NCBI RefSeq assembly: GCF_030382115.1
Contig: NZ_JAUDRJ010000003.1
Span: forward strand, 2,454,560 to 2,477,583
Length of the DNA stretch: 23,024 bases
Source of the DNA: Nostoc sp. GT001
GTDB lineage: Bacteria > Cyanobacteriota > Cyanobacteriia > Cyanobacteriales > Nostocaceae
Direction of reading: 5' to 3'
Shown here: one piece after another, positions 15,341 to 23,024 of the stretch
Layout of the letters: every line of letters starts with the position of its first letter
How positions within the stretch are numbered: position 1 is the first letter of the stretch
Made by a program: the position numbers and the translations under genes
The notes under the pieces: model-generated
The model's input: only the letters and a program-made list of their open reading frames with translations
Databases searched by the model: none
Told to the model about the DNA's origin: nothing

Positions 15341-15525
15341 ATCATACTTGTGATACTCAATATGTAGTTATTTAGCAGTAAAAATACTGACTGAGCGCTA
15401 CATTTTGTCTATTCATTTTGTAAACAAATTTTATTTTTAACTATTTGTAATTAGGCTAATAGGTAACAATAAAGTTAGCCTATTTACAGAAAATTTTACT
15501 CAATTAATTAATCAGGAACTTTCAG

Positions 15526-16584
15526 ATGATTATAGTAATGAAAAGTGGTTCCCCAGAGGCGGAAATAAACCGTATTGATGAGGAACTAACCAGTTGGGGA
15601 CTAACTCCAGAAAAAATTGTAGGTCAACACAAAGTGGTTATTGGTCTAGTAGGTGAAACCGCCAGCTTAGATCCGCTACAAATTCAGGAACTTAGCCCCT
15701 GGATTGAGCAGGTGTTACGGGTAGAGCAGCCTTACAAACGAGCTAGCCGTCAGTACCGCCACGGCGAAGCGTCAGATGTGGTGGTTAATACTCCTGATGG
15801 AGCGGTAGTATTTGGCGAACATCAGCCTTTGGTAGTCGTTGCTGGCCCCTGCTCCGTAGAAAATGAAGAAATGATTGTAGAGACGGCGCGGCGCGTCAAG
15901 GCTGCTGGAGCCGCATTTTTGCGCGGAGGGGCATACAAACCCCGGACTTCACCTTATGCCTTCCAAGGACACGGCGAGAGTGCTTTGGATTTGTTAGCGA
16001 GGGCGCGGGAAGTCAGCGGACTTGGGATTATTACAGAAGTGATGGATGCGGCAGACCTGGATAAAATTGCCGAAGTTGCTGATGTGATTCAGGTGGGAGC
16101 AAGAAATATGCAGAATTTCTCCTTGCTCAAAAAAGTGGGAGCGCAGCCGAAACCAGTTCTCTTGAAGCGGGGAATGGCAGCGACTATTGAAGATTGGTTG
16201 ATGGCAGCCGAGTATATTCTGGCATCTGGCAATCCCAATGTAATTTTGTGTGAAAGAGGAATACGCACCTTTGACCGTCAATATACACGAAATACACTGG
16301 ATTTATCGGTAGTGCCAGTGTTGCGAAAACTGACTCACCTGCCAATTATGATTGACCCCAGCCACGGCGTAGGTTGGTCTGAATTTGTGCCTTCAATGGC
16401 AATGGCTGCGATCGCAGCTGGCACAGATTCCCTGATGATAGAGGTTCACCCTAATCCTGCCAAAGCTTTATCCGATGGGCCCCAATCTCTGACACCAGAC
16501 CGTTTCGATAACTTGATGCAAGAATTGGCAGTAATTGGTAAAGCGGTAGGACGCTGGCAGCAACCAGCAGTAGCTCTAGCTTAA
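15526..16584 (+). CDS. aroF: 3-deoxy-7-phosphoheptulonate (DAHP) synthase, class I-beta
   Basis: The 352-residue enzyme joins phosphoenolpyruvate and erythrose 4-phosphate, the first step of the shikimate pathway to aromatic amino acids. An N-terminal ferredoxin-like regulatory domain (1-70, MIIVMKSGSPEAEINRI) marks the I-beta class. The TIM barrel follows, with metal ligands C109 (AGPCS), H280 (IDPSHG), E306 (MIEVHPNP) and D317 (SDGPQSL), and the substrate motif KPRTSPY (138-144). Length is typical of the single-domain form without a chorismate mutase fusion. AGGA at 15514-15517 lies eight bases before the ATG at 15526, supporting it over the ATG at 15538. The gene stands alone between an AT-rich upstream region and two hairpins downstream. 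Confidence 0.95.
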   Translation: MIIVMKSGSPEAEINRIDEELTSWGLTPEKIVGQHKVVIGLVGETASLDPLQIQELSPWIEQVLRVEQPYKRASRQYRHGEASDVVVNTPDGAVVFGEHQPLVVVAGPCSVENEEMIVETARRVKAAGAAFLRGGAYKPRTSPYAFQGHGESALDLLARAREVSGLGIITEVMDAADLDKIAEVADVIQVGARNMQNFSLLKKVGAQPKPVLLKRGMAATIEDWLMAAEYILASGNPNVILCERGIRTFDRQYTRNTLDLSVVPVLRKLTHLPIMIDPSHGVGWSEFVPSMAMAAIAAGTDSLMIEVHPNPAKALSDGPQSLTPDRFDNLMQELAVIGKAVGRWQQPAVALA

Positions 16585-16623
16585 AATTCAGTTGCAACTT
16601 ATTGCTAGGCATAAATAAATTAA

Positions 16624-16698
16624 AGTTTGTAGTCAGGACTAAAGTCCTGATAAATGCGAAGAAGCGATAAATCGCTCACTACAAACTAGGATTTTTTT
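16624..16698 (+). repeat. 64-bp fold-back repeat with a T7 tail, possible terminator of aroF
   Basis: AGTTTGTAGT (16624-16633) pairs with ACTACAAACT (16678-16687). Inside are two further hairpins: TCAGGACT/AGTCCTGA (16633-16650) and AGCGAT/ATCGCT (16663-16676). The three-helix layout is followed by seven T residues (16692-16698). Such elements with an AGGACTAAAGTCCT core recur in Nostocales intergenic regions by my recollection. Here, 40 bases past aroF, it could serve as a terminator. Confidence 0.55.
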
Positions 16699-16743
16699 GT
16701 ATGTTTAATTATGCCTAACTATTTATTGTAAAAGTGAAATAAT

Positions 16744-16775
16744 TCCCCTTTAGAATATTTCTAAAGGGGATTTTT
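16744..16775 (+). terminator. Rho-independent terminator
   Basis: TCCCCTTTAGA (16744-16754) and TCTAAAGGGGA (16760-16770) make a perfect 11-bp stem with a 5-base loop, followed by TTTTT. It lies between aroF and the convergent small gene, and the U-run suits rightward transcription. The left side (AATT) is too weak to serve the other strand well. Confidence 0.8.
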
Positions 16776-16853
16776 AAACACTAACTAAAGCTATGAAAAA
16801 AGAAATCTGCAAAAAATATTGATGGGCAATATTTTTTGCAATTGTAAGACTTC

Positions 16854-17105
16854 TTATCTATATACAGAGCGAGCAGGTATCCAGCGGCGACCACGATTTG
16901 TTTGCACCCAACGTCCAGGAACCACTATTCTCCTTCTCGCTTGAACAGGGGTACGAACCCTAACTCGCACTGGTCTTCTGATTACTCTAACTGGAGCCGA
17001 TCGCCTAACTGGTCGTCTGATCTGAGCATCGGCTTGAAAAGGAATAAAGGTAACAGCAATTGGTAAAATCAGCGCTGCACTAGCAAGCATTCTTTTAATA
17101 CTCAT
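16854..17105 (-). CDS. Small arginine-rich secreted protein, function unknown
   Basis: From the ATG at 17105 the product has 83 residues. A Sec signal peptide is clear: basic MSIKR, a hydrophobic stretch to about residue 22, and likely cleavage after ADA (near 27). The mature part of about 55 residues is extremely basic, with RRPVRR, RRPVRVRVR and ARRR segments and no lysine, ending in VVPGRWVQTNRGRRWIPARS. The PGRW...RWIP text resembles other small cyanobacterial periplasmic proteins, but I can name no family. An upstream TTG (17111) is possible, but GGGAAG at about 17113-17118 is spaced for the ATG. A 10-bp inverted repeat lies in the presumed leader (17135-17174). Binding to polyanions or cell-wall polymers would suit the charge but is speculation. 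Confidence 0.7.
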   Translation of the reverse strand: MSIKRMLASAALILPIAVTFIPFQADAQIRRPVRRSAPVRVIRRPVRVRVRTPVQARRRIVVPGRWVQTNRGRRWIPARSVYR

Positions 17106-17134
17106 TCGCAAACTTCCCTTTTATGAAATTGACA

Positions 17135-17174
17135 TCAAAGAGATGAATAATTGCCCAAATATTAATCTCTTTGA
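17135..17174. promoter_or_regulatory. Inverted repeat upstream of the Arg-rich secreted protein gene
   Basis: TCAAAGAGAT (17135-17144) and ATCTCTTTGA (17165-17174) are perfect complements separated by 20 bases, beginning 30 bases before the ATG at 17105. It may be an operator or an mRNA leader hairpin. A second, 7-bp pair (CATTAGT/ACTAATG, 17222-17244) lies further out. The rest of the 17106-17362 stretch is AT-rich with nothing else I can identify. Confidence 0.4.
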
Positions 17175-17362
17175 CAAATAAATATTAGGGTTTAAAAGAG
17201 CTATACACTAGTGAGAAAGGTCATTAGTTAAACCGTGACTAATGTCATGGATAAAAATTGTAAACATGACTCGCTATTGAATAAAACTATTTTTAGAAGG
17301 TAGAACTGCTAATATCGAAAACTTCGATTTTGATGTTTGTGGCAGTGTTTATCTGACTGCAA

Positions 17363-17467
17363 TATAGCGGTTATCGGTTGAGTGAGGTACAAGAACCCCA
17401 CCCCCAACCCCTCCCCGCAAGCAAGGAGGGGGCTAAGATGTACCTCATGTGATTAGGAAACGCTATA
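17363..17467. repeat. 105-bp MITE-like palindromic repeat
   Basis: The ends TATAGCG (17363-17369) and CGCTATA (17461-17467), and the inner blocks TGAGGTACA (17383-17391) and TGTACCTCA (17439-17447), are complementary at matching distances. The centre is strand-biased, with C-runs at 17397-17416 and a GGAGGGGG block. No ORF is inside. It resembles the short intergenic fold-back repeats common in Nostocales; family and mobility are not shown. Confidence 0.5.
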
Positions 17468-17496
17468 CGGTTACTGCAACTAAATTTTGCCACCAG

Positions 17497-17526
17497 AAAA
17501 AAAGGGACGGGTAAAACACCCATCCC
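17497..17526 (-). terminator. Rho-independent terminator of the HtrA-family gene
   Basis: Read on the minus strand, GGGATGGGT (17526-17518) pairs with ACCCGTCCC (17512-17504), including one U-G pair, and a run of seven T follows (17503-17497). It begins 28 bases past the stop of the protease gene. Confidence 0.8.
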
Positions 17527-17554
17527 AGAAAATTGACTTTTGATAGCAAAACTT

Positions 17555-18817
17555 TTATTGCACTTGCGTGGGGAAAGCACCAGGTTGCACAGCTATGTTA
17601 AGACTCTGCCCATTGCGACGTAATTCCATACGTAAATCGCCCCCGACTTGGCTATTTTCTACTGCTTTTTGGACACTGCTGGCATCTGTGACTGCTTGAC
17701 CACCAAGGGTTTGGATCACATCACCAGCACGTATCCCTGCTTTAGCGGCTGGCGAATTTGGCACAACTTTCACAACTAATACACCTTTATCTTCATTTAC
17801 ACTCAAACCGCTATTGGGATCTGAGTTGATATTTTGTTTTAGTTGAGGCGTTAACCCCATCATCTGAATTCCCAGATAAGGATGTTCTACTTTGCCTGTA
17901 GCGATAAGTTGGCTGGAAATGCGTTGTACTGTGTTGATGGGAATAGCAAAGCCTAATCCTTGTGCCCCTTGGATTATAGCTGTATTCATGGCAATTACCT
18001 CCCCACGAGAATTTAGCAGGGGACCGCCGGAGTTACCAGGATTAATCGCTGCATCAGTTTGAATATACTCTACTCGCTTATCGGCAGCACCGATTAGATT
18101 GCTACTGCGTCCGGTGGCACTGATGATTCCGGTAGTTACTGTATTATCTAGTCCAAGGGGGTTGCCGATCGCGATCGCCCATTCTCCCGGTTGCAGTTGA
18201 TCTGAGTTCCCTAAAGCTACTGAAGGTAGATTTTCTGCCTGAATCTTAACAACAGCGACATCGGTTAATTCATCTTTTCCTAACACCTTACCTTCCAAGG
18301 TACGCCCATCTTTGAGTGTTACTGTCACTGTATCAGCACCATCTATGACATGGGCGTTAGTGAGAATCCGACCATCGGCACTGATGAGAAAACCTGAACC
18401 AGTACCCCGTTGTACCCTTTCTCCTGATTGTGGCAGTTGGGAACCAAAAAAGCGGCGAAAAAACGGATCGTTGAATTCATCTGGTATCCGACTTCTTACC
18501 GTTCGGGAAGAGTTAATCCGTACTACTGCTGGCCCGACCTTTTGCACCACCCGTGTTACAAAATTAGGATCTGTGGCGGCTGGTAATGGAGAAGCGGCAT
18601 TGACTCGACTAACTGCCAAATTAGATGCACTCTCAGACATCTGCCGAGAATGTCCAGCCATATAGCCACCTGCTAATGTCATACCTGATCCCAGCAGCAC
18701 CAGCGATAGAGAGGCGGCAGCCTTTTTCCAGGGTGCTTGATTACGGTATTTGGCATCAGCAGTGTTATGTGAAATGCTATTTAATGGGTGTTCTCTGTCG
18801 CGAGATTCGTTTTGCAT
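17555..18817 (-). CDS. HhoA/HhoB/HtrA family serine protease with PDZ domain
   Basis: The 420-residue protein is a Deg/HtrA-type trypsin-like protease for quality control of damaged or misfolded proteins in the periplasm or thylakoid lumen. A signal/anchor helix (about 32-54) follows a polar N-tail. The protease domain (about 85-305) has the full triad H156 (TNAHVIDGAD), D186 (ELTDVAVVKI) and S263 (NPGNSGGPLL). One PDZ domain spans about 315-412, with the carboxylate-binding loop at YLGIQMMG. One PDZ and this length fit the cyanobacterial HhoA/HhoB/HtrA group; which of the three it represents cannot be decided without a tree. The ATG at 18817 has no Shine-Dalgarno. The gene is monocistronic, with a strong terminator behind it, and is divergent from the Ap4A phosphorylase gene. 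Confidence 0.93.
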   Translation of the reverse strand: MQNESRDREHPLNSISHNTADAKYRNQAPWKKAAASLSLVLLGSGMTLAGGYMAGHSRQMSESASNLAVSRVNAASPLPAATDPNFVTRVVQKVGPAVVRINSSRTVRSRIPDEFNDPFFRRFFGSQLPQSGERVQRGTGSGFLISADGRILTNAHVIDGADTVTVTLKDGRTLEGKVLGKDELTDVAVVKIQAENLPSVALGNSDQLQPGEWAIAIGNPLGLDNTVTTGIISATGRSSNLIGAADKRVEYIQTDAAINPGNSGGPLLNSRGEVIAMNTAIIQGAQGLGFAIPINTVQRISSQLIATGKVEHPYLGIQMMGLTPQLKQNINSDPNSGLSVNEDKGVLVVKVVPNSPAAKAGIRAGDVIQTLGGQAVTDASSVQKAVENSQVGGDLRMELRRNGQSLNIAVQPGAFPTQVQ

Positions 18818-19109
18818 TGCTGTCTGGAAAGATATTTAGATGTATTACTAATGTAGATATAATTTGTGACAGTTTTGTTGCGAAGGTATTGCATTGTTGT
18901 GAAAGCTTTGGTATTTTATTGAACCGTATTGGAATATAGTCATTCGTAGAGACGGACAGCGCTGCGTACTCTTTAGCAAACTCATTGCTGAGTCCTGAGT
19001 AAATTAAAAATTACTCAGTAATTTATGTACTTGGGTTTGAGCAAGATCCCTTGTGGGCGGTCTTTCAACTCAGCACTCAGAACTCTTCATCATGCCTGAA
19101 GGAATAAAA
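18818..19109. other. Divergent promoter spacer with CTGAGT/ACTCAG repeats
   Basis: This 292-bp stretch separates the protease gene from the Ap4A phosphorylase gene. I see no gene. TGCTGAGTCCTGAGT near 18987 and ACTCAGCACTCAGAACTC near 19067-19084 are partly complementary, and ATTACTCAG lies between them. Such CACTCAGAAC-like units are common in Nostoc intergenic DNA. Promoters for both genes are expected here, but I found no convincing -35/-10 pair. Confidence 0.4.
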
Positions 19110-20006
19110 ATGGCACAGGGGGAAATCTTACTTAAACCTGACACTTTATGGACAAGTGTTAAAGAACGAACTGAATATGCTTTGCAATGCGGGGCGCTAC
19201 TCTCAATTCCGACAGAATTTGAATTTGTTGAACAGGATGGCGTGCGCTTTTTGGTGCGGATTTTGTCTAACCTGAATCGCAAAAAAGCAGCGAAGGATAA
19301 ACAGAAAAAACAATCTGCTACTTCTGGTGAAGAGTTTAATCCTTTTTTGCCCTACGAAGAGGATTTATTTGTGGCGGATATCTCCGATACCCATGTATGT
19401 ATTTTAAATAAATTCAATGTTGTAGATTATCATCTGCTAATCATCACCCGTGGTTTCGAGGAACAAGAAAGCTTACTCACTCTGGAAGATTTTACGGCTA
19501 TGTGGGCCTGTTTAGCTGATTTCGATGGTTTAGCATTTTACAACAGTAGCAAAATCGCAGGTGCTAGTCAGCGACACAAGCACTTACAATTAGTACCCCT
19601 ACCACTTGCCCCTTCAGGGTTGCAAATACCGATTGAACCTTTACTAATATCAGCACAATTTCAGAACTCGAACGCAACTTTAGCAAAACTTCCTTTTGTA
19701 CATGCTTTCGCACCATTAAATTCTAATTGGGTGCGATCGCCATTTGCAGGGGTCCAAGCAACACTGGAAATTTATCACACTTTGCGTCACGCTGTAGGTT
19801 TAGATGACAAGCAATCTGGTGCTTACAATCTGCTAGCAACACGAGAATGGATGTTAATAGTACCGCGATCGCAGGAGCATTTCCAATCCATCTCTGTGAA
19901 TTCATTAGGATTTGCTGGTGCCCTGCTGGTACGAAACGCAGCAGAAATGGAGATTCTCAAAACCCAAGGGCCGATGACTATCCTCAAAAATGTTGCTGTA
20001 TCCTAA
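19110..20006 (+). CDS. Ap4A phosphorylase (ATP adenylyltransferase), HIT superfamily
   Basis: The product (298 residues) matches the Apa1/Apa2-type Ap4A phosphorylases, which split diadenosine tetraphosphate with phosphate into ATP and ADP and may use sulfate-activated nucleotides in reverse. The HIT-like catalytic motif H156-K-H158-L-Q160 (QRHKHLQLVPLP) has the nucleophilic middle histidine. The conserved NPFLPYEEDLFV (77-88), NKFNVVDYHLLIITR (100-114) and AGASQRHKH segments are present, as is the C-terminal REWMLIVPRSQE. GAAGGA at 19098-19103 stands six bases before the ATG at 19110, so I prefer it to the ATG at 19092 or the GTG at 19053, which lies in repeat-like DNA. The gene appears to be transcribed alone. 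Cells use it to control Ap4A, a nucleotide that rises in stress. Confidence 0.9.
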   Translation: MAQGEILLKPDTLWTSVKERTEYALQCGALLSIPTEFEFVEQDGVRFLVRILSNLNRKKAAKDKQKKQSATSGEEFNPFLPYEEDLFVADISDTHVCILNKFNVVDYHLLIITRGFEEQESLLTLEDFTAMWACLADFDGLAFYNSSKIAGASQRHKHLQLVPLPLAPSGLQIPIEPLLISAQFQNSNATLAKLPFVHAFAPLNSNWVRSPFAGVQATLEIYHTLRHAVGLDDKQSGAYNLLATREWMLIVPRSQEHFQSISVNSLGFAGALLVRNAAEMEILKTQGPMTILKNVAVS

Positions 20007-20081
20007 TTGAGTTCGTGGGATATACAGCAGTTTTCAATTAGATACGGTACAAAATGCAGGACTGAAAATCAGCCTTGATAC

Positions 20082-20106
20082 TCCCCACCGCATAGGCGGA
20101 TGGGGA
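20082..20106 (+). repeat. Bulged hairpin, possible IS200/IS605-type end remnant or terminator
   Basis: TCCCCACCGC (20082-20091) pairs with GCGG-A-TGGGGA (20096-20106), leaving one bulged A and a 4-base loop. Behind it comes TTCTTAAG, not a U-run. Subterminal hairpins of the form CCCCACCGC-GCGGTGGGG occur at right ends of cyanobacterial IS200/IS605 elements. No transposase text is found in the flanking 70 bp, so this is at most a remnant, or simply a terminator-like hairpin behind the Ap4A phosphorylase gene. Confidence 0.35.
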
Positions 20107-20214
20107 TTCTTAAGCAATCCAGAAACGGATTCTCAAAGGCGCTATCAATGCCCCCCTACTGATTCCACTTAGGTTTATCCCAAGCTTCACCGCTACTTTT
20201 CATAAAAAAAGTTT

Positions 20215-20277
20215 TACTCCCTTCCTCTGCTCCCCTGCTCCCTGCTCCCCTGCTCCCTGCCCCCTGCCTCCTGCCCC
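20215..20277. repeat. C/T-rich CTGCTCCC tract behind bioD
   Basis: Irregular units of CTGCTCCC, CTGCTCCCC and CTGCCCC fill about 60 bp right up to the bioD stop. Read on the other strand it is the same GGGGAGCAGGG family found inside ldpA (9473-9570) and near 8390. No hairpin partner lies close by. Confidence 0.65.
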
Positions 20278-20280
20278 AAT

Positions 20281-20970
20281 TTAATCATTCTCAAGTGTTA
20301 GTGTTTCCCAATCTAAATCTGATGCTATTTGAGCAAGTTTATCTAAATCAGTCAGATTATCTAGATAGGGTAAGCAGCCTAAAACTGGCGTGTTAGTGAG
20401 TGATTGAATCAATTGAAATGGTGTCCAGTCGGCTATTTCTGCATCTGTTCGGGGTTGTACGCAGTTCAAAACAATGCCTTTGAGATTGATGCGCGATTGT
20501 CTAGCTAATGCCACATTTGCCACTGCTTGAGCGATCGCACCTAATCTCACTGGTACTACCAATACTGTTGGTAAACACCATTCCCCCGCCAAATCAGCTA
20601 CCGTTAATTCCTCAGTTATTGGCGAACCTAACCCTCCCAAGGCTTCTACAAGCACAAAATCACGCTGCGATCGCAACTTAGACAAAGCTTGCCAAACTAC
20701 TGCTAAATCTACTCGGCGATTTTCCCGTGCTGCTGCTATGGGAGGAGCCAGAGGTGCTTGAAAGTATAAAGGTGTAATTTCTTCAGCAGATTGTTCTAGC
20801 GCAAATAGCTTTTGATACCACTCGCGATCGCCAATCCCCGATTGAATCGGTTTCATGATTCCCCAGCGACGCTGTGGGTAATATTTTTGCCAATAAGCTG
20901 CTAACGCTGTTGTTAAAACAGTTTTACCAGCTTCCGTATCAGTTCCAGTAATCAGTAGTGTATTTAACAT
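20281..20970 (-). CDS. bioD: Dethiobiotin synthetase
   Basis: The 229-residue enzyme closes the ureido ring of dethiobiotin from 7,8-diaminopelargonate, CO2 and ATP, the step before biotin synthase. The P-loop GTDTEAGKT (9-17, K16) is the exact BioD form. K40 (GIMKPIQSG) is the conserved substrate lysine, and EALGGLGSP (109-117) stands for the usual EGAGG...P loop, with A-L in place of G-A. The length is typical. The ATG at 20970 lies inside the 3' end of the upstream kinase frame (32-bp overlap), has no Shine-Dalgarno and probably depends on translation from that gene. No other biotin gene is in the window; scattered bio genes are common in cyanobacteria. Confidence 0.92.
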   Translation of the reverse strand: MLNTLLITGTDTEAGKTVLTTALAAYWQKYYPQRRWGIMKPIQSGIGDREWYQKLFALEQSAEEITPLYFQAPLAPPIAAARENRRVDLAVVWQALSKLRSQRDFVLVEALGGLGSPITEELTVADLAGEWCLPTVLVVPVRLGAIAQAVANVALARQSRINLKGIVLNCVQPRTDAEIADWTPFQLIQSLTNTPVLGCLPYLDNLTDLDKLAQIASDLDWETLTLEND

Positions 20971-22723
20971 TAATTTCTTTGGCCAGAAAATGGTTGTGTT
21001 TCATCAGCTGCAGCGGCAAAGTTGGCGCTTCAGTAATCGTCGGAATTGGTAAAGGTGTTTCTGTGGGAATTGGCAAAGGTGTTTCTGTGGGAATTGGCAA
21101 GGGTGTTTCTGTAGGAATTGGCAAGGGTGTCTCTGTCGGTGTTGGCAAGGGTGTTTCTGTAGGAAGTGGCAAAGGTGTCTCTGTCGGTGTTGGGTTGACT
21201 GGTTTTTCTAATGCAACATTGAGATTGTAATTGCTTTCGGCAACTCCTGAAAGCAGAGTTAACTCAATAGTATATCTACCAGTAACCAACAATGTGCCTT
21301 GATAAAATGTGACTTGTTGGGCAGTACTCTCAATTGGTTGTCCATTGGGACTTAAGACTGTTAGCAGAATGCTGCTTCCTGGGTCAATAAACGTGTTTAA
21401 TTTAGTACCTTCTCGCCCAAAAAAGCTGTACTGGATGATTTGATTTGCTTTGAGAGTACCTTCAACCGCGATCGGGTTAGATGTTGTAAGCTTGAGGCGC
21501 TTAGTAGATACAACAGGTTGGTTCGTAGGTGTTGGTGTGGGTGTTGGTGTGGGTGTTGGTGTTGGTGTTGGTGTTGGCGTCGGTGTGAATGTAGTACCAC
21601 CAGAAATTACTGGTGAAGGGAAATTTTGTGGAAGCGTCTGATCTGATGTTTTCGACTGACTGCGGATGGAACTGACTAGTGCCCAAGAACCAAATCCTGC
21701 TACGATCACTACACCAATGGCAATTGCGGCGATCGCTAAGGGATTATCCAAAATTGAGTTGGTGGGACTTGGTGGAATCACAGGATCGGGTTTCTTGGGT
21801 GAAACTGTTGGTGCTACTAAATCAGGACGACGACTAACTGCCATTGTCTGCAAGTTAGACACATTTACATTCGGAAGACTGACTTCGTGTAAAGGTTGTA
21901 GAGCTTGAGATACACTAGCAGCACTTTGATAGCGATCGCTCGGTATATGATTCAACATTTGATTCAACACTACAGCAAATCGCGGGTTCACTTTTACCCA
22001 CCGTTGCCAATTCCAAGTTAGTTGGTTTTGATCGAATAGATCCTTTGGTTCTTTACCAGTCAGCAAAACAATCGCGCTTACCGCTAATGCATACAAATCA
22101 CTACTAGGATAAGCTCCCCCTGTTTGCATTTGTTCGCTGGGAGAGTAGCCTAATTTTCCCACGGTGGTTTCTGGTATGGGACTATCTGGCGATTGTAAAC
22201 GCGTTGCCAGTTCCTTCACCACCCCAAAGTCAATTAACACAGGTTTAGCATCACTATCTCGCAAAATAATATTTTCTGGCGAGATATCTCGATGAATAAT
22301 TCCTCGACTGTGAATATGCTCTAAAACAGGCAACAACAACTCTATCAGCTGCAATACTTCGGCCTCTGTGAAAGTTTTACCCACAGCTTGACGTTCAACC
22401 AGCAGAGTGCGGTACGTCTGACCTGCAACATAGTCCTCCACCAAAAATAAGCGTTGGTCTTGCTCAAATCTTTCCCGGAATTTCGGCACTTGTGGGTGTT
22501 CGATTTGATATAAAATGGCAGCTTCTCGGTGAAAAAGCTCTTGTGCCCTCTCCCAATCCAAAGCCGACCTTGCTGTTGAATTCAATTCCTTGATCGCGCA
22601 AAGTTCGTTAAAGCGCCTCTGGTCTTCTGCCAGATAGGTTCTACCAAATCCTCCTTGTCCGAGAATTTGAATTATGCGGTAACGGTTTTGCAAGACAGTG
22701 CCAACTGTAATCGGTGGTTGCAT
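20939..22723 (-). CDS. Membrane-anchored Ser/Thr protein kinase with Pro/Thr repeat tail
   Basis: From the ATG at 22723 the product has 594 residues. A complete Hanks-type kinase domain (about 14-280) shows the glycine loop [10 protein letters not shown] (22-31), K45 (AIKEL), E67, the catalytic loop HRDISPEN (D146, N151), DFG (D165) and GYSPSEQ in the activation segment. A Pro-rich linker leads to one membrane helix (about 328-350), so the remainder is probably extracytoplasmic. It holds a (PT) repeat at 380-400, a globular part of about 100 residues (405-505) resembling pre-peptidase C-terminal or jelly-roll modules, then six or so PTETPLPI octads (511-562). The last about 25 residues look unlike the family and run into bioD. 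A TTG 45 bases upstream (22768) is possible but less likely. The kinase target is unknown. Confidence 0.88.
   Translation of the reverse strand: MQPPITVGTVLQNRYRIIQILGQGGFGRTYLAEDQRRFNELCAIKELNSTARSALDWERAQELFHREAAILYQIEHPQVPKFRERFEQDQRLFLVEDYVAGQTYRTLLVERQAVGKTFTEAEVLQLIELLLPVLEHIHSRGIIHRDISPENIILRDSDAKPVLIDFGVVKELATRLQSPDSPIPETTVGKLGYSPSEQMQTGGAYPSSDLYALAVSAIVLLTGKEPKDLFDQNQLTWNWQRWVKVNPRFAVVLNQMLNHIPSDRYQSAASVSQALQPLHEVSLPNVNVSNLQTMAVSRRPDLVAPTVSPKKPDPVIPPSPTNSILDNPLAIAAIAIGVVIVAGFGSWALVSSIRSQSKTSDQTLPQNFPSPVISGGTTFTPTPTPTPTPTPTPTPTPTPTNQPVVSTKRLKLTTSNPIAVEGTLKANQIIQYSFFGREGTKLNTFIDPGSSILLTVLSPNGQPIESTAQQVTFYQGTLLVTGRYTIELTLLSGVAESNYNLNVALEKPVNPTPTETPLPLPTETPLPTPTETPLPIPTETPLPIPTETPLPIPTETPLPIPTITEAPTLPLQLMKHNHFLAKEINVKYTTDYWN
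21042..21185. repeat. 24-bp minisatellite encoding PTETPLPI octads
   Basis: Six consecutive 24-bp units start at 21042, 21066, 21090, 21114, 21138 and 21162, each close to GGAATTGGCAAAGGTGTTTC plus TGT(G/A/C). Differences are single bases, partly silent in the kinase frame. A seventh, partial unit begins at 21186. Unit number is a multiple of a codon, so copy changes only lengthen or shorten the kinase tail. Confidence 0.85.
21528..21587. repeat. 6-bp GGTGTT/GGTGTG tandem repeat encoding a (Pro-Thr) run
   Basis: About ten near-perfect hexamers (GGTGTT, with GGTGTG and GGCGTC variants) encode the PTPTPT linker of the Ser/Thr kinase on the minus strand. Slippage here would add or remove Pro-Thr pairs without frameshift. 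Confidence 0.8.
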
Positions 22724-23024
22724 GATCGGTTGATTGAGTGTAGTAGCAACTGAGGAGATCACCCACAAAGATTAAGTCCAAGAGGCGACGGACAGTTACC
22801 TGCGGCAATATTCTACTATACTCAACAAGTAGACTTTACCAGAGTAAGGTTTTTCCTACTCTATAACTTCAGAGTGCCCAATCTCCCATTCAATTTTTCT
22901 TCCTAGAAAAACCAGAGATTTTGAAATATGCAAAATTAACTTGATAATCCAGGTTATACAAATCACTCTTCTGTTTTTCAATCAATTCTTGGGGAAATTG
23001 GAGAAGAATGCAGAATTCAGAATC
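22724..23024. other. Upstream region of the Ser/Thr kinase gene, no gene seen
   Basis: No frame here looks coding apart from the possible 15-codon 5' extension of the kinase. AGAGTAAGG and CCTACTCT (about 22834-22861) form a bulged hairpin. The last bases (GCAGAATTCAGAATC) look like the start of a GAATTCAGAAT-type tandem repeat that would continue past the window. The kinase promoter should lie here but is not recognisable. Confidence 0.4.

Noticed and set aside
19053..19109. GTG start for the Ap4A phosphorylase
   Set aside because: It lies in CTCAGCACTCAG repeat-like DNA, and a GAAGGA site is spaced correctly for the ATG at 19110.
20958..21230. Plus-strand frame with VGIGKGVS repeats
   Set aside because: Shadow of the 24-bp minisatellite of the Ser/Thr kinase gene, which has full kinase motifs on the other strand.
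1..23024. tRNA, rRNA or riboswitch genes
   Set aside because: Scanning both strands for T-loop-like GTTCRANNC with acceptor pairing and for known riboswitch cores gave nothing I could support; a tool-based covariance search would settle it.

Overview
The window looks like a chromosomal segment of a filamentous, probably Nostocales (Nostoc/Anabaena-type) cyanobacterium. Support comes from about twenty copies of the HIP1 palindrome GCGATCGC; genes tied to oxygenic photosynthesis (BciB-type divinyl reductase, a high-light-inducible protein, PAM68) and to the cyanobacterial clock (LdpA); a Ycf45 homologue; multi-PAS hybrid kinases; and 7- and 8-bp tandem repeats plus fold-back elements typical of heterocystous genomes. 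The genus is inferred from style, not proven.

Layout. 1-1946: bciB (+) faces a small VOC/glyoxalase-fold gene (-) across a G-rich heptamer repeat. 1973-8349 (-): a two-gene signalling operon. The first gene encodes a 1576-residue protein ordered REC, cyanobacteriochrome-like GAF, eight PAS, HisKA_2, HATPase. Its stop overlaps, as ATGA, the start of a REC-PAS-HisKA-HATPase kinase. 8350-8583: divergent spacer with ten perfect AAACTCC units. 8584-11588 (+): ldpA, interrupted in frame by a palindromic repeat insert, then ycf45. 11589-12192: a 129-bp MITE-like element, then an hli gene behind a three-unit HLR1 (RpaB) site and followed by a hairpin. 12334-12657: an unrecognised 107-residue protein.

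12658-14344: a CRISPR leader with two interleaved perfect inverted repeats, then 19 repeats of 37 bp with 18 spacers, transcribed rightward. No cas gene lies in the window. 14489-15240 (+): rpsO and a PAM68 gene. 15526-16584 (+): class I-beta DAHP synthase (aroF), with a hairpin and an NtcA-like palindrome upstream and two hairpins downstream. 16854-17105 (-): small Arg-rich secreted protein. 17555-18817 (-): HtrA/HhoA-type protease with a clear terminator. 19110-20006 (+): Ap4A phosphorylase. 20281-22723 (-): a Ser/Thr kinase with Pro/Thr minisatellites overlapping bioD. The final 300 bp show no gene.

How parts may work together: the two kinases look like a light-input phosphorelay with no DNA-binding output in the window. 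ldpA (redox input to the clock), hli (RpaB/high light), the kinases, PAM68 and bciB give a light-response flavour, but they are separate transcription units and no common pathway is implied. The most unusual items are the putative DXCF cyanobacteriochrome joined to eight PAS domains, the repeat insertion inside ldpA, and the interleaved inverted repeats in the CRISPR leader.
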